18,243 nucleotides of DNA, taken from JAAYEV01 sp964508195 (GTDB taxonomy: Bacteria > Bacillota > Clostridia > Ch29). The stretch covers positions 1 to 18,243 of the forward strand of contig CAZDSH010000030.1 of assembly GCA_964508195.1 (NCBI GenBank). The letters are read 5' to 3'. The stretch's first letter is position 1, and every line of letters begins with the position of its first letter. Positions 1 to 6,611 of the stretch are shown here, piece by piece. The position numbers were made by a program, and so were the translations under genes. Below the pieces are notes generated by a model. The model searched no databases. It was not told where the DNA came from and saw nothing but the letters and a program-made list of their open reading frames with translations.

Positions 1-37
1 CTCCCACCTCCCACCTCCCACATCCCATTTCCCATTT
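1..37. repeat. Heptamer tandem repeat with G-quadruplex potential on the minus strand
   Basis: CCC triplets recur exactly every 7 bases (3-5, 10-12, 17-19, 24-26, 31-33), as CTCCCAC units that degrade to TTCCCAT. On the minus strand this gives five GGG runs separated by 4-base loops, the textbook G-quadruplex pattern. The array touches the window edge, so its full length is unknown. Nothing else is recognisable from 38 to 145 except a short AATTACT duplication near 141-155. Confidence 0.8.
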
Positions 38-145
38 ATAAGCATAGCTTCGTATCCCATGGAGCAAGCGTGGGGCTGCGGGTATAAACTCAGTTCCGGA
101 CGGCCCAATACCTATTTCCGCCTTCAATTTTCAACTACTAAATTA

Positions 146-427
146 CTAATTACTAAGCTGTTCGGGGCTGTCCTGATACGTGGAATGTTGTGAATTATAT
201 TGATTTATTTGCTGATACTTGTTTAAAGTATCCTGCCCCTTTGCACATCGTGCAACCTGATCCCTTATTACGGCGATGTGCTTTTCCTCGGCCTTAGCCA
301 AGTCCGCATATAGCGCGGCCATATCCTCGTTCTGGCTATCCTGGGCCTCCCGCATATATCTTACGTACTGTACGAGGGCCTGTTCTTTTTGATGCAGGGC
401 CTCTTGTAAATGGCTCAAAGTATGCAC
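146..427 (-). CDS. Small helical protein, possibly ferritin-like two-helix fragment
   Basis: This is a 93-residue protein with a GTG start (427-425) preceded at 6 nt by GGAGG. Residues 5-62 are almost entirely helix-forming and amphipathic, with an E-x(6)-Y pattern in the first helix and an E-x-x-H (EEKHIAVI) in the second. That resembles half of a ferritin-like or rubrerythrin-like four-helix bundle, but it is too short to carry the full di-iron site. The last 30 residues (from about 64) are rich in Gln, Asn and Ser and look disordered. The gene is divergent from radC and I see no partner gene. The reading frame and ribosome site make it a credible gene; the family is a guess and the function is unknown. 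Confidence 0.6.
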   Translation of the reverse strand: MHTLSHLQEALHQKEQALVQYVRYMREAQDSQNEDMAALYADLAKAEEKHIAVIRDQVARCAKGQDTLNKYQQINQYNSQHSTYQDSPEQLSN

Positions 428-620
428 GGCTTTCCTCCTTTCTTAAATATTATTCGTGCCCGGGGGCTTAAATATTCCCTACGCGGCCTATACACGATTT
501 AGAAAATACAGGGAGGAGTTTCCAATCTTTTATTGAATATTTAACAATAGGTATATCGAAGAAGGGAGGGCCCCTAATTCTATAAATGGCGGTAATATGC
601 CACTAAAGGTGTATCGGGGA

Positions 621-634
621 CCTTATTAATAAGG
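621..634. promoter_or_regulatory. Perfect 14-bp palindrome upstream of radC
   Basis: CCTTATTAATAAGG is a perfect palindrome ending just before the radC ribosome site (AGGAGCG, about 639-645). It could be an operator in the short radC leader or a chance AT-rich palindrome. The rest of the 227-nt divergent gap (428-654) shows no promoter pair I would defend. Confidence 0.25.
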
Positions 635-654
635 GTATAGGAGCGTAAAAAAAT

Positions 655-1326
655 ATGGGTATCCATGCCGGTCACAGGAGTAGGGTTAGGAATAGATTCA
701 TTTTAGAGGGTTTAGATGCCTTTGAGGAGCATGAGGTATTGGAGCTGTTGCTTTTTTATTGTATACCCAGGCGGGATACAAACGAACTGGCCCATAGAAT
801 GATTAAAGAATTTGGCTCCTTGGCGGGCCTTTTCGAAGCGGAGCCCGAAGAAATAAAAAAAAGGTGTAAGGTCAGCGCAAATACCGCCATATTGATCGCA
901 CTTATTCCCTCCTTAGCCAGGAAGTATTTTACTATTAAATGGGGAGACAGACCGCAATTGAACTCCTCCACAAAGGCCGGGGAATACGCCACCTCCCTTT
1001 TTGCCGGAAGGACCTACGAAGCGTTTTATATAATATGCCTGGATTCACAAAACAGGGTAAACTATGCCGCCCTTGTCCAGGAGGGGACTTTAACCGAAGC
1101 GCCGGTATATCCTAGGTTGGTTGTAGAGGCGGTATTACGCCATAGGGCAAGTAGTGCAATACTAGCCCATAATCATCCCGGCGGCAGCCTACAGCCTTCG
1201 AAGGCGGACATCGAAGTGACAAGCAGGGTAGAAAAGGCCCTTGAAACGATATCGGTAAAGGTTGTCGATCATATAATAGTTGCCGGGGACAGATATTTTA
1301 GCTTTAAAGAAAATGGCCTGCTCTGA
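655..1326 (+). CDS. radC: RadC family JAMM/MPN+ domain protein
   Basis: This is a 223-residue RadC (UPF0758) protein of normal length. Residues 1-95 form the N-terminal helix-hairpin-helix-like region (LELLLFYCIPRRDTNELA, then GSLAGLF). Residues 105-223 form the JAMM metalloprotease-like fold. The metal-binding signature is intact: H172-N-H174-P-G-G, then S182 and D185. Despite its name, the family has no settled role in DNA repair, and RadC proteins often occur in mobile and defence regions. The ATG at 655 has GGAGCG 8-9 nt upstream. The stop codon lies in the loop of a terminator hairpin. I am sure of the family; the biochemical role is unknown. Confidence 0.95.
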   Translation: MGIHAGHRSRVRNRFILEGLDAFEEHEVLELLLFYCIPRRDTNELAHRMIKEFGSLAGLFEAEPEEIKKRCKVSANTAILIALIPSLARKYFTIKWGDRPQLNSSTKAGEYATSLFAGRTYEAFYIICLDSQNRVNYAALVQEGTLTEAPVYPRLVVEAVLRHRASSAILAHNHPGGSLQPSKADIEVTSRVEKALETISVKVVDHIIVAGDRYFSFKENGLL

Positions 1327-1341
1327 TTATCAAAGCAGGCC
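1315..1341. terminator. Bidirectional terminator hairpin spanning the radC stop codon
   Basis: GGCCTGCT (1315-1322) and AGCAGGCC (1334-1341) form a perfect 8-bp stem with an 11-nt loop that contains the radC TGA (1324-1326). The minus-strand flank continues as ATTTTCTTT and the plus-strand flank as GTGATATATATTTT. It can therefore serve both radC and the convergent acetyltransferase gene. Confidence 0.7.
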
Positions 1342-1362
1342 GTGATATATATTTTGGAGGTT

Positions 1363-2109
1363 TTAATATGCCGGACTATCCATTAGCCGTACATAATTGA
1401 GTAGTTTTGTCTCCCTTGAAAGCCAAAGTCCGATGAATCCTTTTTCGATAAGTTTCAACTGCGGTTCTATATCAATAAGGGGTATACTGAAAAGATCGCT
1501 CGTCCTTTCCTCGGGCCTCGGCGTCAGGTCTTTATGCAGGATAAATCTCCAAACACCGTCGTTTCCGTTCTCATCAACACCATATTTCTTTTTGAGCGCC
1601 CTCACCCGCAGGCCGTTTTTCATTATGTTGTAAAGGCTATAGATGTTTTGCGGCGATACGGTGCAGAACAAATGATTGTATCCAAAGTCTTTTATCATAG
1701 GCACAACCTGTTGCAGCGTCAGGCTCTGTAAAGAGTTACCCCTGTATTGTGGATGCACAACGGTAGTTTCCAGATGAGCAACCTTTGGTAGCTCCTGCTC
1801 CGGCAGGTCTATATCATTACCTAAATTTTTAGATGCCATACCGGGAAACCCTATATGGCGGTATGCAATAATGTCCTTTGCCTCGTTAAACACCCCCACT
1901 ACTTTAGCTCCTTGTTCCATATCCTCAAGTATTTCTTCATAAGTGTCTAAGTAGAGAACCTGTTTATTGGGCAGTTGGTCATAGACATATTTTTGCAGTT
2001 CCATCACATCTTTAAGTTCGCCAGTCGATATCAGGCGCATTACGTAGTTTTCCGTCTCTCTTTTGTCCTTCGTCCGCTTTATTAATTGTCCCGTTTTTAA
2101 TATTGTCAT
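1363..2109 (-). CDS. GNAT family N-acetyltransferase
   Basis: This is a 248-residue protein whose middle third fits the GNAT fold: the strand VAHLETTVVHP (about 110-120) is followed by the acetyl-CoA pyrophosphate loop QYRGNS (121-126) and a helix (LTLQQVVPMIK). FCTVSPQNIYSLYNIMKNGLRV (about 150-170) matches the late strand-helix part in which these enzymes bind cofactor. The C-terminal 50 residues are not recognisable. The substrate cannot be inferred. The ATG at 2109 has GGAGGG about 7 nt upstream. It is transcribed alone, converging on radC, from a likely promoter with an overlapping palindrome at 2202-2234. Confidence 0.8.
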   Translation of the reverse strand: MTILKTGQLIKRTKDKRETENYVMRLISTGELKDVMELQKYVYDQLPNKQVLYLDTYEEILEDMEQGAKVVGVFNEAKDIIAYRHIGFPGMASKNLGNDIDLPEQELPKVAHLETTVVHPQYRGNSLQSLTLQQVVPMIKDFGYNHLFCTVSPQNIYSLYNIMKNGLRVRALKKKYGVDENGNDGVWRFILHKDLTPRPEERTSDLFSIPLIDIEPQLKLIEKGFIGLWLSRETKLLNYVRLMDSPAY

Positions 2110-2201
2110 ATGACTACCCTCCTTTTGGAAATTAAATACTATATTGTACTAACCCTAACGTAACAACTTGCACTCTATTGTTAAGTTGTATCAGCTACCC
2201 T

Positions 2202-2234
2202 ATATTACCACATACTACTTGAGCGTGTCAAGTA
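2202..2234 (-). promoter_or_regulatory. Promoter with overlapping operator-like palindrome for the acetyltransferase gene
   Basis: On the minus strand a perfect TTGACA (2231-2226) is followed after 18 nt by TAATAT (2207-2202). The inverted repeat TACTTGA-GCGTG-TCAAGTA (2216-2234) covers the -35 hexamer. A second inverted repeat, CAACTT/AAGTTG (2164-2169 and 2183-2188), lies in the roughly 90-nt leader. No bound regulator can be named. Confidence 0.5.
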
Positions 2235-2242
2235 AGTTGTTA

Positions 2243-2283
2243 GAGAAAAATAAAAAAACTGCTTCTTTTTTAAGAAAGCAGTT
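2243..2283 (-). terminator. Rho-independent terminator read leftward
   Basis: AACTGCTT (2257-2264) pairs with AAGCAGTT (2276-2283), extended by CTT/AAG around a TTTT loop with one bulged A. On the minus strand the stem is followed by a run of seven T and then ATTTTTC. The T-run is only on that side, so it terminates leftward transcripts. The nearest upstream leftward gene is the BusR-like regulator ending at 2698, and the tandem array lies between them. Confidence 0.7.
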
Positions 2284-2328
2284 CAAAAAGCAATACATAT
2301 ATAAGATGTTAATGAAATGGTATCTATT

Positions 2329-2650
2329 TATGTGCAATTCCAATGTGTGGTAAAGCCCGAAGGCCCCATCTAAGGGTAACGAAAGCGCGCCCGCTTATGT
2401 GCAATTCCAATGTGTGGCAAAGCCCGAAGGCCCCCACCTAAAGGGTAACGAAAGCGCGCCCGCTTATGTGCCATCCCAACGAGGCCAAAGCCCGAAGGCC
2501 CCATCTAAGGGTAACGAAAGCGCGCCCGCTTATGTGCAATTCCAATGTGTGGCAAAGCCCGAAGGCCCCCACCTAAAGGGTAACGAAAGCGCGCCCGCTT
2601 ATGTGTCATCCCAATGTGTGGCAAAGCCCGAAAGCTCCACCTAAAGGGTA
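2329..2650. repeat. Tandem array, five units of 66-69 bp with two-unit higher order
   Basis: Units start with TATGTG at 2329, 2396, 2465, 2531 and 2600 (spacings 67, 69, 66, 69). Units 1 and 3 carry CCCCATCTAAGGG while units 2 and 4 carry CCCCCACCTAAAGGG, so the array grew by duplicating a unit pair of about 135 bp. Each of units 1-4 contains a perfect hairpin AAGCG-CGCC-CGCTT. On the minus strand every unit except the last also has GCC-TTCG-GGC, the stable C(UUCG)G tetraloop. Unit lengths are not all multiples of three, so the array does not encode a repeat protein in one frame. No gene is visible from 2110 to 2697. Confidence 0.9.
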
Positions 2651-2697
2651 AGTTCCTTAGCTTCGCCCGAGGCGGATGACACAGTGGCGCTAAAACC

Positions 2698-3348
2698 CTA
2701 TTTCGTTCGGTTTACGAACCGTTTCATCTTATCGGAGACCTTCGAGCCGTTTCCTACATAAAGGATAATATCCTTGGCATAGAAGACCATCTTTGGACCC
2801 GGGGATAGATACAGCGTCCCTGAACGGTTTATACCTATTATAGTCGCACCGGTATGATTCCAAAAACGTACTTCGCCGATGGATTTACCTACCAGATGAC
2901 TTTTTTTCGGTATTTTTAACTCCAGCGGATATATTATCCCGATATTTCTAAGGAGCATTGCCTGTTCGATTATGGAATCCAGCCTGTCTAATACGGCATT
3001 TTCTATGGATTGTTTTTCTTCATTTAGTTTGACAATCTCTTCCCGCATGGACAGGATCCTATCCTTAGTCTGATACTCCTTTATAAAGGTATTGGCGGAT
3101 TCCTTCGATTCGATTAAAACGCCCTTTTTATCTATTACATTAACGACCCGCAATTCCTCTAGGAGGGCCATGGACCTCCTTATGGTTTCCGGCGAAACAC
3201 CGTATTTACTGGCCAATGTCGAGCGACCCGCAACGATTTCCCCGACCTTCCATTCATCATTAACGATGCTATAGGCAATGTCCAGTGCTATTTTTTCATA
3301 TTTCGGAACCTTAGCCCCTCTATCCTTAACCGGCTTTTTCCTACTCAT
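2698..3348 (-). CDS. GntR-type regulator with C-terminal RCK_C domain, BusR-like
   Basis: This is a 216-residue protein. Residues about 13-80 form a GntR/YtrA-type winged helix (ASKYGVSPETIRRSMALLEE is the recognition unit). Residues about 88-125 are a charged helical linker that looks like a coiled coil. Residues about 135-205 form a TrkA_C/RCK_C domain (LVGKSIGEVRF, ATIIGINRSG, KDIILYVGNG). This domain order is that of streptococcal BusR, a repressor whose RCK_C domain binds cyclic di-AMP to control osmolyte uptake; cyclic di-AMP sensing here is an inference. I prefer the ATG at 3348, about 11 nt after AAAGGG, over a TTG three codons upstream. No potassium or betaine transporter lies beside it. 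A palindrome at its own promoter suggests autoregulation. Confidence 0.85.
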   Translation of the reverse strand: MSRKKPVKDRGAKVPKYEKIALDIAYSIVNDEWKVGEIVAGRSTLASKYGVSPETIRRSMALLEELRVVNVIDKKGVLIESKESANTFIKEYQTKDRILSMREEIVKLNEEKQSIENAVLDRLDSIIEQAMLLRNIGIIYPLELKIPKKSHLVGKSIGEVRFWNHTGATIIGINRSGTLYLSPGPKMVFYAKDIILYVGNGSKVSDKMKRFVNRTK

Positions 3349-3391
3349 AATAAGCAAGCACCCTTTACATTTTATTAATATTTCTACTACT

Positions 3392-3431
3392 ATTCTTCAT
3401 TTTTTGCATGCAATTGTCAAGGATTTTGACA
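3392..3431 (-). promoter_or_regulatory. Promoter and candidate operator of the BusR-like gene
   Basis: On the minus strand TTGACA (3420-3415) and AAGAAT (3397-3392) are 17 nt apart, a good sigma-A layout. The -35 hexamer is one arm of the inverted repeat TGTCAA-GGATT-TTGACA (3415-3431), so a dimeric repressor bound there would block it. A second inverted repeat lies just upstream at 3436-3455. Confidence 0.55.
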
Positions 3432-3435
3432 CTTA

Positions 3436-3455
3436 TTAGGCGATACACAGCCTAA
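3436..3455. other. Inverted repeat TTAGGC-8-GCCTAA
   Basis: A perfect 6-bp inverted repeat with an 8-nt spacer lies between the regulator promoter and the 3' end of the crotonase gene. It has no T-run, so it is a weak terminator at best. It may be part of the regulator's control region. Confidence 0.3.
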
Positions 3456-3570
3456 CACGGGGCCGGGCACGGTTTTAATCCCCATGTCGGCCAATAATAA
3501 GGCGAGCTAACCCGGGAACCGGATACGATGTAAATACATTTCTAACATGAAGGAGCAGCGACCGTCATGG

Positions 3571-4353
3571 CTATTTCAATTTCCATTTGGGCTCTCTTTT
3601 TTCAAAGAAGGCTTTCACACCCTCGTCGGCATCCTCCGTAGAACATAAGATCGCAAAATGGTTGCTCGTTAATTCCAGGGCTTTACTATATTCTAAATCA
3701 CACATCTGATAAAAGGATCTTTTGCCCAATTGGACGGCCAGGGGACTCTTGGCAGCTATTTTTCGTGCTAATTCTAATGTCTCACGTTCCAGGTTTTCTT
3801 TAGGCACTACTTTATTTATAAGGCCAAGGCGCTCCGCTTCAGGAGCATCTATTATATCCCCGGTTAACAATAATTCCAATGCCTTTTTTCTGCCCAAATG
3901 CCTGGAAAGGGGCACCGCAGGTCCCATACAGAATAGACCGACGTTTACGGCCGTCGCACCAAAACGAGCATTATCAGAGGCTACGGCGAGGTCCGCCGAT
4001 GCGACCAATCCTATTCCGTTAGCAACGGCTACACCCTGCACCGAAGCGATGACAGGTTTCCCCATCCCGGCGATAGTAAGGCTCATTTTTTCCATAAGTT
4101 CCACCCATTTATACAATTCCAGACTGTTCTTTCCCTTTATCTCGTTAACGTCGATGCCCGCACAGAAAGCCCTGCCCTTAGCGTTAACGATTACAACCCT
4201 AGCATCCTCATCTTTTTCAAACCCCTCCAGGGCATCGTTTAGCTCATGGGCCAGGGCGGAATTAAAGGTATTAAGGTTATCCGGGCGGTTTAAGGTTATC
4301 ACGCCGATGTGTTCATCCTTGTTCACTAATACCGTTTCATAATTATTTTTCAT
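3571..4353 (-). CDS. Crotonase-fold protein, ECHDC3-like, lacking both catalytic glutamates
   Basis: This is a 260-residue enoyl-CoA hydratase/isomerase superfamily protein of normal length. The acyl-CoA oxyanion-hole region is present: FCAGID at 63-68 and the helix start NGIG at 112-115. The two glutamates of classical enoyl-CoA hydratase are absent: by alignment the first falls at G115 and the second at A135 (FGATAVNVG instead of FGxPExxxG). VNVGLFC (136-142) and DLAVAS match the vertebrate ECHDC3-type subgroup, which also lacks a standard active site. It should bind an acyl-CoA but is unlikely to hydrate a double bond. The ATG at 4353 has AAAGGAG 8 nt upstream. No beta-oxidation genes lie nearby. 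Confidence 0.88.
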   Translation of the reverse strand: MKNNYETVLVNKDEHIGVITLNRPDNLNTFNSALAHELNDALEGFEKDEDARVVIVNAKGRAFCAGIDVNEIKGKNSLELYKWVELMEKMSLTIAGMGKPVIASVQGVAVANGIGLVASADLAVASDNARFGATAVNVGLFCMGPAVPLSRHLGRKKALELLLTGDIIDAPEAERLGLINKVVPKENLERETLELARKIAAKSPLAVQLGKRSFYQMCDLEYSKALELTSNHFAILCSTEDADEGVKAFFEKREPKWKLK

Positions 4354-4469
4354 TTTAAACGCTCCTTTGTATAATAATTTTTAAAAGTCGAATCCATGTA
4401 TTTTTATAGTTTCGCCGGCGGGGGTTACTACCCTTAGAGTTCCGTGGAGAATGTGTTCGGATGTTCGAA

Positions 4470-4502
4470 AATGTGGCAAACAAAACGTCCCCTTGCCACA
4501 TT
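4470..4502. repeat. 33-bp palindromic element, copy 1
   Basis: Arms AATGTGGCAA (4470-4479) and TTGCCACATT (4493-4502) form a perfect 10-bp inverted repeat around a 13-nt centre ending in CGTCCCC. The reverse complement of the whole 33 bp occurs without mismatch at 18186-18218. It begins 9 nt after the stop of the DUF4153 gene. On that gene's strand it reads AATGTGGCAAGGGGACG and ends CACATTTTCG, so it may act as a terminator. An outer inverted repeat, GGAGAATGTG (4446-4455) with CACATTCTCC (4498-4507), competes for the same right arm. Confidence 0.85.
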
Positions 4503-4511
4503 CTCCGTGCC

Positions 4512-6269
4512 TTATATTCCCGTTATAAATAAGTAAAGATTAGTTGATCTTATGTCTAGTTTGTCGGTTTGTGTATCTTTCCAGCTATCTATACTTTTGA
4601 AAATATAAAGAATCTCAATATCCTCATTAGCATCAATATAGGACATTTGACCGATAGCGTACCGGCCGCTATTGTCTAAATCATCATGTAGCTTACGGAC
4701 TATTGAAACTAAGTCCGCATTATAAATTTCCCGCCCCCCCTTTGAAACAGTTAATTTCGAATCCCCAGGATGATAGGAAATAATATAGGGCCCAATGACG
4801 GCGTTAAAATCCATACGATCATTTAGCGTAAGGTCTGCAAAACAATCATACCCACTTATATCCAACAACACTTCATTTTCATCGATATAATAATTAAAAT
4901 ATTTTCTCTCAACCGGGTACCCCTTGTAATAATCATATTCAAAGCCAAAGATTTTCTCCATATCCCCTAGGACAAAGCCTTCGGGTAGGTATCTTACATC
5001 CTTCAAACTATGATACCTGTCAAAATATCTTATTATCGCGCTTATCTCCTTTTTATCCTCCATAGCCAATTCCGCATCGGTTTTAAGGATGCCATTATTA
5101 ACGATCATACCGTGCCCTTTTAGAATATTTTCGAATCGCTGGTTCTGGCTATACTTAGATATACTATATGCGCTCCAGGGCCCTGTAACCGTCAGGGTTG
5201 CTACAAGGGCTAGGGAAACCGGCAAGAACACATTACGCGCATCCCTTTTAAATGCGTGGTAAATAAAGCTTATCGTAACCCATAGACCCGTTGCCAGGAC
5301 GAAATATCGGTTTTCGGTTACACCATAGGCCTTGATCCTGATACCCATCGACAGGAACATCATAAAAAGTAACGGAATAATGAGCTTGGGGAAATAACGT
5401 GCGAAGGTTTTAACCCATCGGTTTTCCCGGCGTAGGGGATATATAAAAAACAGTACCAGTATGCTGATGAAGGAAAACCATAAAACGAGGTGGGATACCA
5501 TCCCTTCGGGCCATTGGCGTGTTATTATTATCTTTGTGAAATATAAGTACAGCACTGCGGAGTAGGCTATAAGGAGGGGCATCACTATATAAAGCAGCAG
5601 CACTTTTATGACTTTAGGATAATAACGTGCCGGCACCCCTTCATCATAAGACGGGATGTCCGCGAGGAAATAAACAGGAGCGAATATTCCTGCTACTATA
5701 AGCCATAGGTCCGAATAAAGCTCGCTGGGTATGTCCAGCGAAAAAAGAGAATCTATAGTAAAGAGTATTGCAACAAGGCCGAGGAACAGCACCGCCGAAT
5801 AAAGGTACGTAACGGAGAAACTGGCAAATAACTTCACACTGTATAGCTCATAATTTTCCCTTTTATAAAAGTAGGGTATGAATGTGAAGGAAAGGTACAG
5901 TACAATGTTAAGGGCTATATATCTTGTTATTGATACCATTTCAAAGTCCTTTAGAAAGAATAGATAATATATTATAAGCCCCCCGACGGCGGCTAGGGAG
6001 GCAAGGGCCCTTGCTATGGGTTTTGGACGGGGAAACCTTTCAAAAATTGTCTTTATGCATAATGTAGAAGGGATTCCCAGGGCAAAGGTCATAGCAAGTC
6101 GTATCAAAATGTCCTCCGCCTCATTGGATATTTCAAAACGTAAATGATTAAAACAAATAAGTGTCAATACCGTTAATAAGGCGAACAGTATCGTTTCGGA
6201 AAAGCGTTTAAGACTGGATGAAAGTTTCTGTAATAGGGCTTTAAAGGCTGCGGCTATTTTTTCTTTCAT
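4512..6269 (-). CDS. DUF4153 family multi-pass membrane protein
   Basis: This is a 585-residue protein starting at the ATG at 6269, which has GGGAGG 9 nt upstream; an in-frame ATG 25 codons earlier (6344) has a poor site and was rejected. Residues about 20-390 contain ten or more hydrophobic segments with short polar loops, including FALLTVLTLICF, LIIYYLFFL, VAILFTIDSLFSL and LVLWFSFISILVLFFIYPL. Residues about 400-585 form a soluble domain (RYFDRYHSLKDVRYLPEGF and following) ending in a strand-rich region. This layout is that of DUF4153 proteins, common in Firmicutes, whose role is unknown. The gene is upstream of the crotonase on the same strand, but a 158-nt gap and a hairpin element separate them. 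Confidence 0.85.
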   Translation of the reverse strand: MKEKIAAAFKALLQKLSSSLKRFSETILFALLTVLTLICFNHLRFEISNEAEDILIRLAMTFALGIPSTLCIKTIFERFPRPKPIARALASLAAVGGLIIYYLFFLKDFEMVSITRYIALNIVLYLSFTFIPYFYKRENYELYSVKLFASFSVTYLYSAVLFLGLVAILFTIDSLFSLDIPSELYSDLWLIVAGIFAPVYFLADIPSYDEGVPARYYPKVIKVLLLYIVMPLLIAYSAVLYLYFTKIIITRQWPEGMVSHLVLWFSFISILVLFFIYPLRRENRWVKTFARYFPKLIIPLLFMMFLSMGIRIKAYGVTENRYFVLATGLWVTISFIYHAFKRDARNVFLPVSLALVATLTVTGPWSAYSISKYSQNQRFENILKGHGMIVNNGILKTDAELAMEDKKEISAIIRYFDRYHSLKDVRYLPEGFVLGDMEKIFGFEYDYYKGYPVERKYFNYYIDENEVLLDISGYDCFADLTLNDRMDFNAVIGPYIISYHPGDSKLTVSKGGREIYNADLVSIVRKLHDDLDNSGRYAIGQMSYIDANEDIEILYIFKSIDSWKDTQTDKLDIRSTNLYLFITGI

Positions 6270-6515
6270 GTATTGGATTCCTCCCTTGTATTGTCGGTAG
6301 CTGGAACAAAGACATTCCGTGAATATATCACTAGGTCGAACCATAGCAGTCCCGCCTCGGGAGGCCTTTATTCCTTCAATGATTATTTCGACATTGTAAC
6401 TTTTTCTCCTTTAAATAATTAGCGTAGGGGATGATCGGCCGTGCGAAAGCTGTCCCCACATCTCATGGAGATCACTTTGTTTTAGGGTGTTTTTTTGTAT
6501 GCAAAAAGGGCCGAG

Positions 6516-6577
6516 GTATGCCCCTCTACGATTGAAAGGGCATACATTTTATAGTAAAATGGTTCCAAACAGGGAAC
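6516..6577 (+). promoter_or_regulatory. Promoter and two operator-like inverted repeats of the HEPN-MNT gene
   Basis: TTGAAA (6532-6537), a 17-nt spacer and TAAAAT (6555-6560) make a strong sigma-A promoter. GTATGCCC (6516-6523) and GGGCATAC (6538-6545) form a perfect 8-bp inverted repeat that encloses the -35 hexamer. GTTCC (6562-6566) and GGAAC (6573-6577) form a second one over the expected transcription start. This is the arrangement expected for an autoregulated toxin-antitoxin gene. Nothing else is recognisable between 6345 and 6515. Confidence 0.6.
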
Positions 6578-6611
6578 AATCAATAGGAGATTATTCCGGG
6601 AGGTAAGGGCT

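Noticed and set aside
1368..1400. 10-codon plus-strand frame with GGAGG before its ATG
   Set aside because: It is antisense to the end of the acetyltransferase gene, very short, and placed directly after a terminator hairpin; the purine run is probably chance.
2399..2644. 81-codon frame with a repeated 22-23 residue unit in the array
   Set aside because: Its GTG start lies inside a repeat unit without a ribosome site. Unit 1 is not in frame, and unit lengths of 66-69 bp are not all multiples of three. It is a by-product of stop-poor repeats.
3722..4342. 206-codon plus-strand frame
   Set aside because: It is antisense to the crotonase gene, which has clear family motifs and a ribosome site.
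6270..6344. 25-residue longer start of the DUF4153 protein
   Set aside because: It is hydrophilic, has no family match and a poor ribosome site; the ATG at 6269 has GGGAGG at proper spacing.
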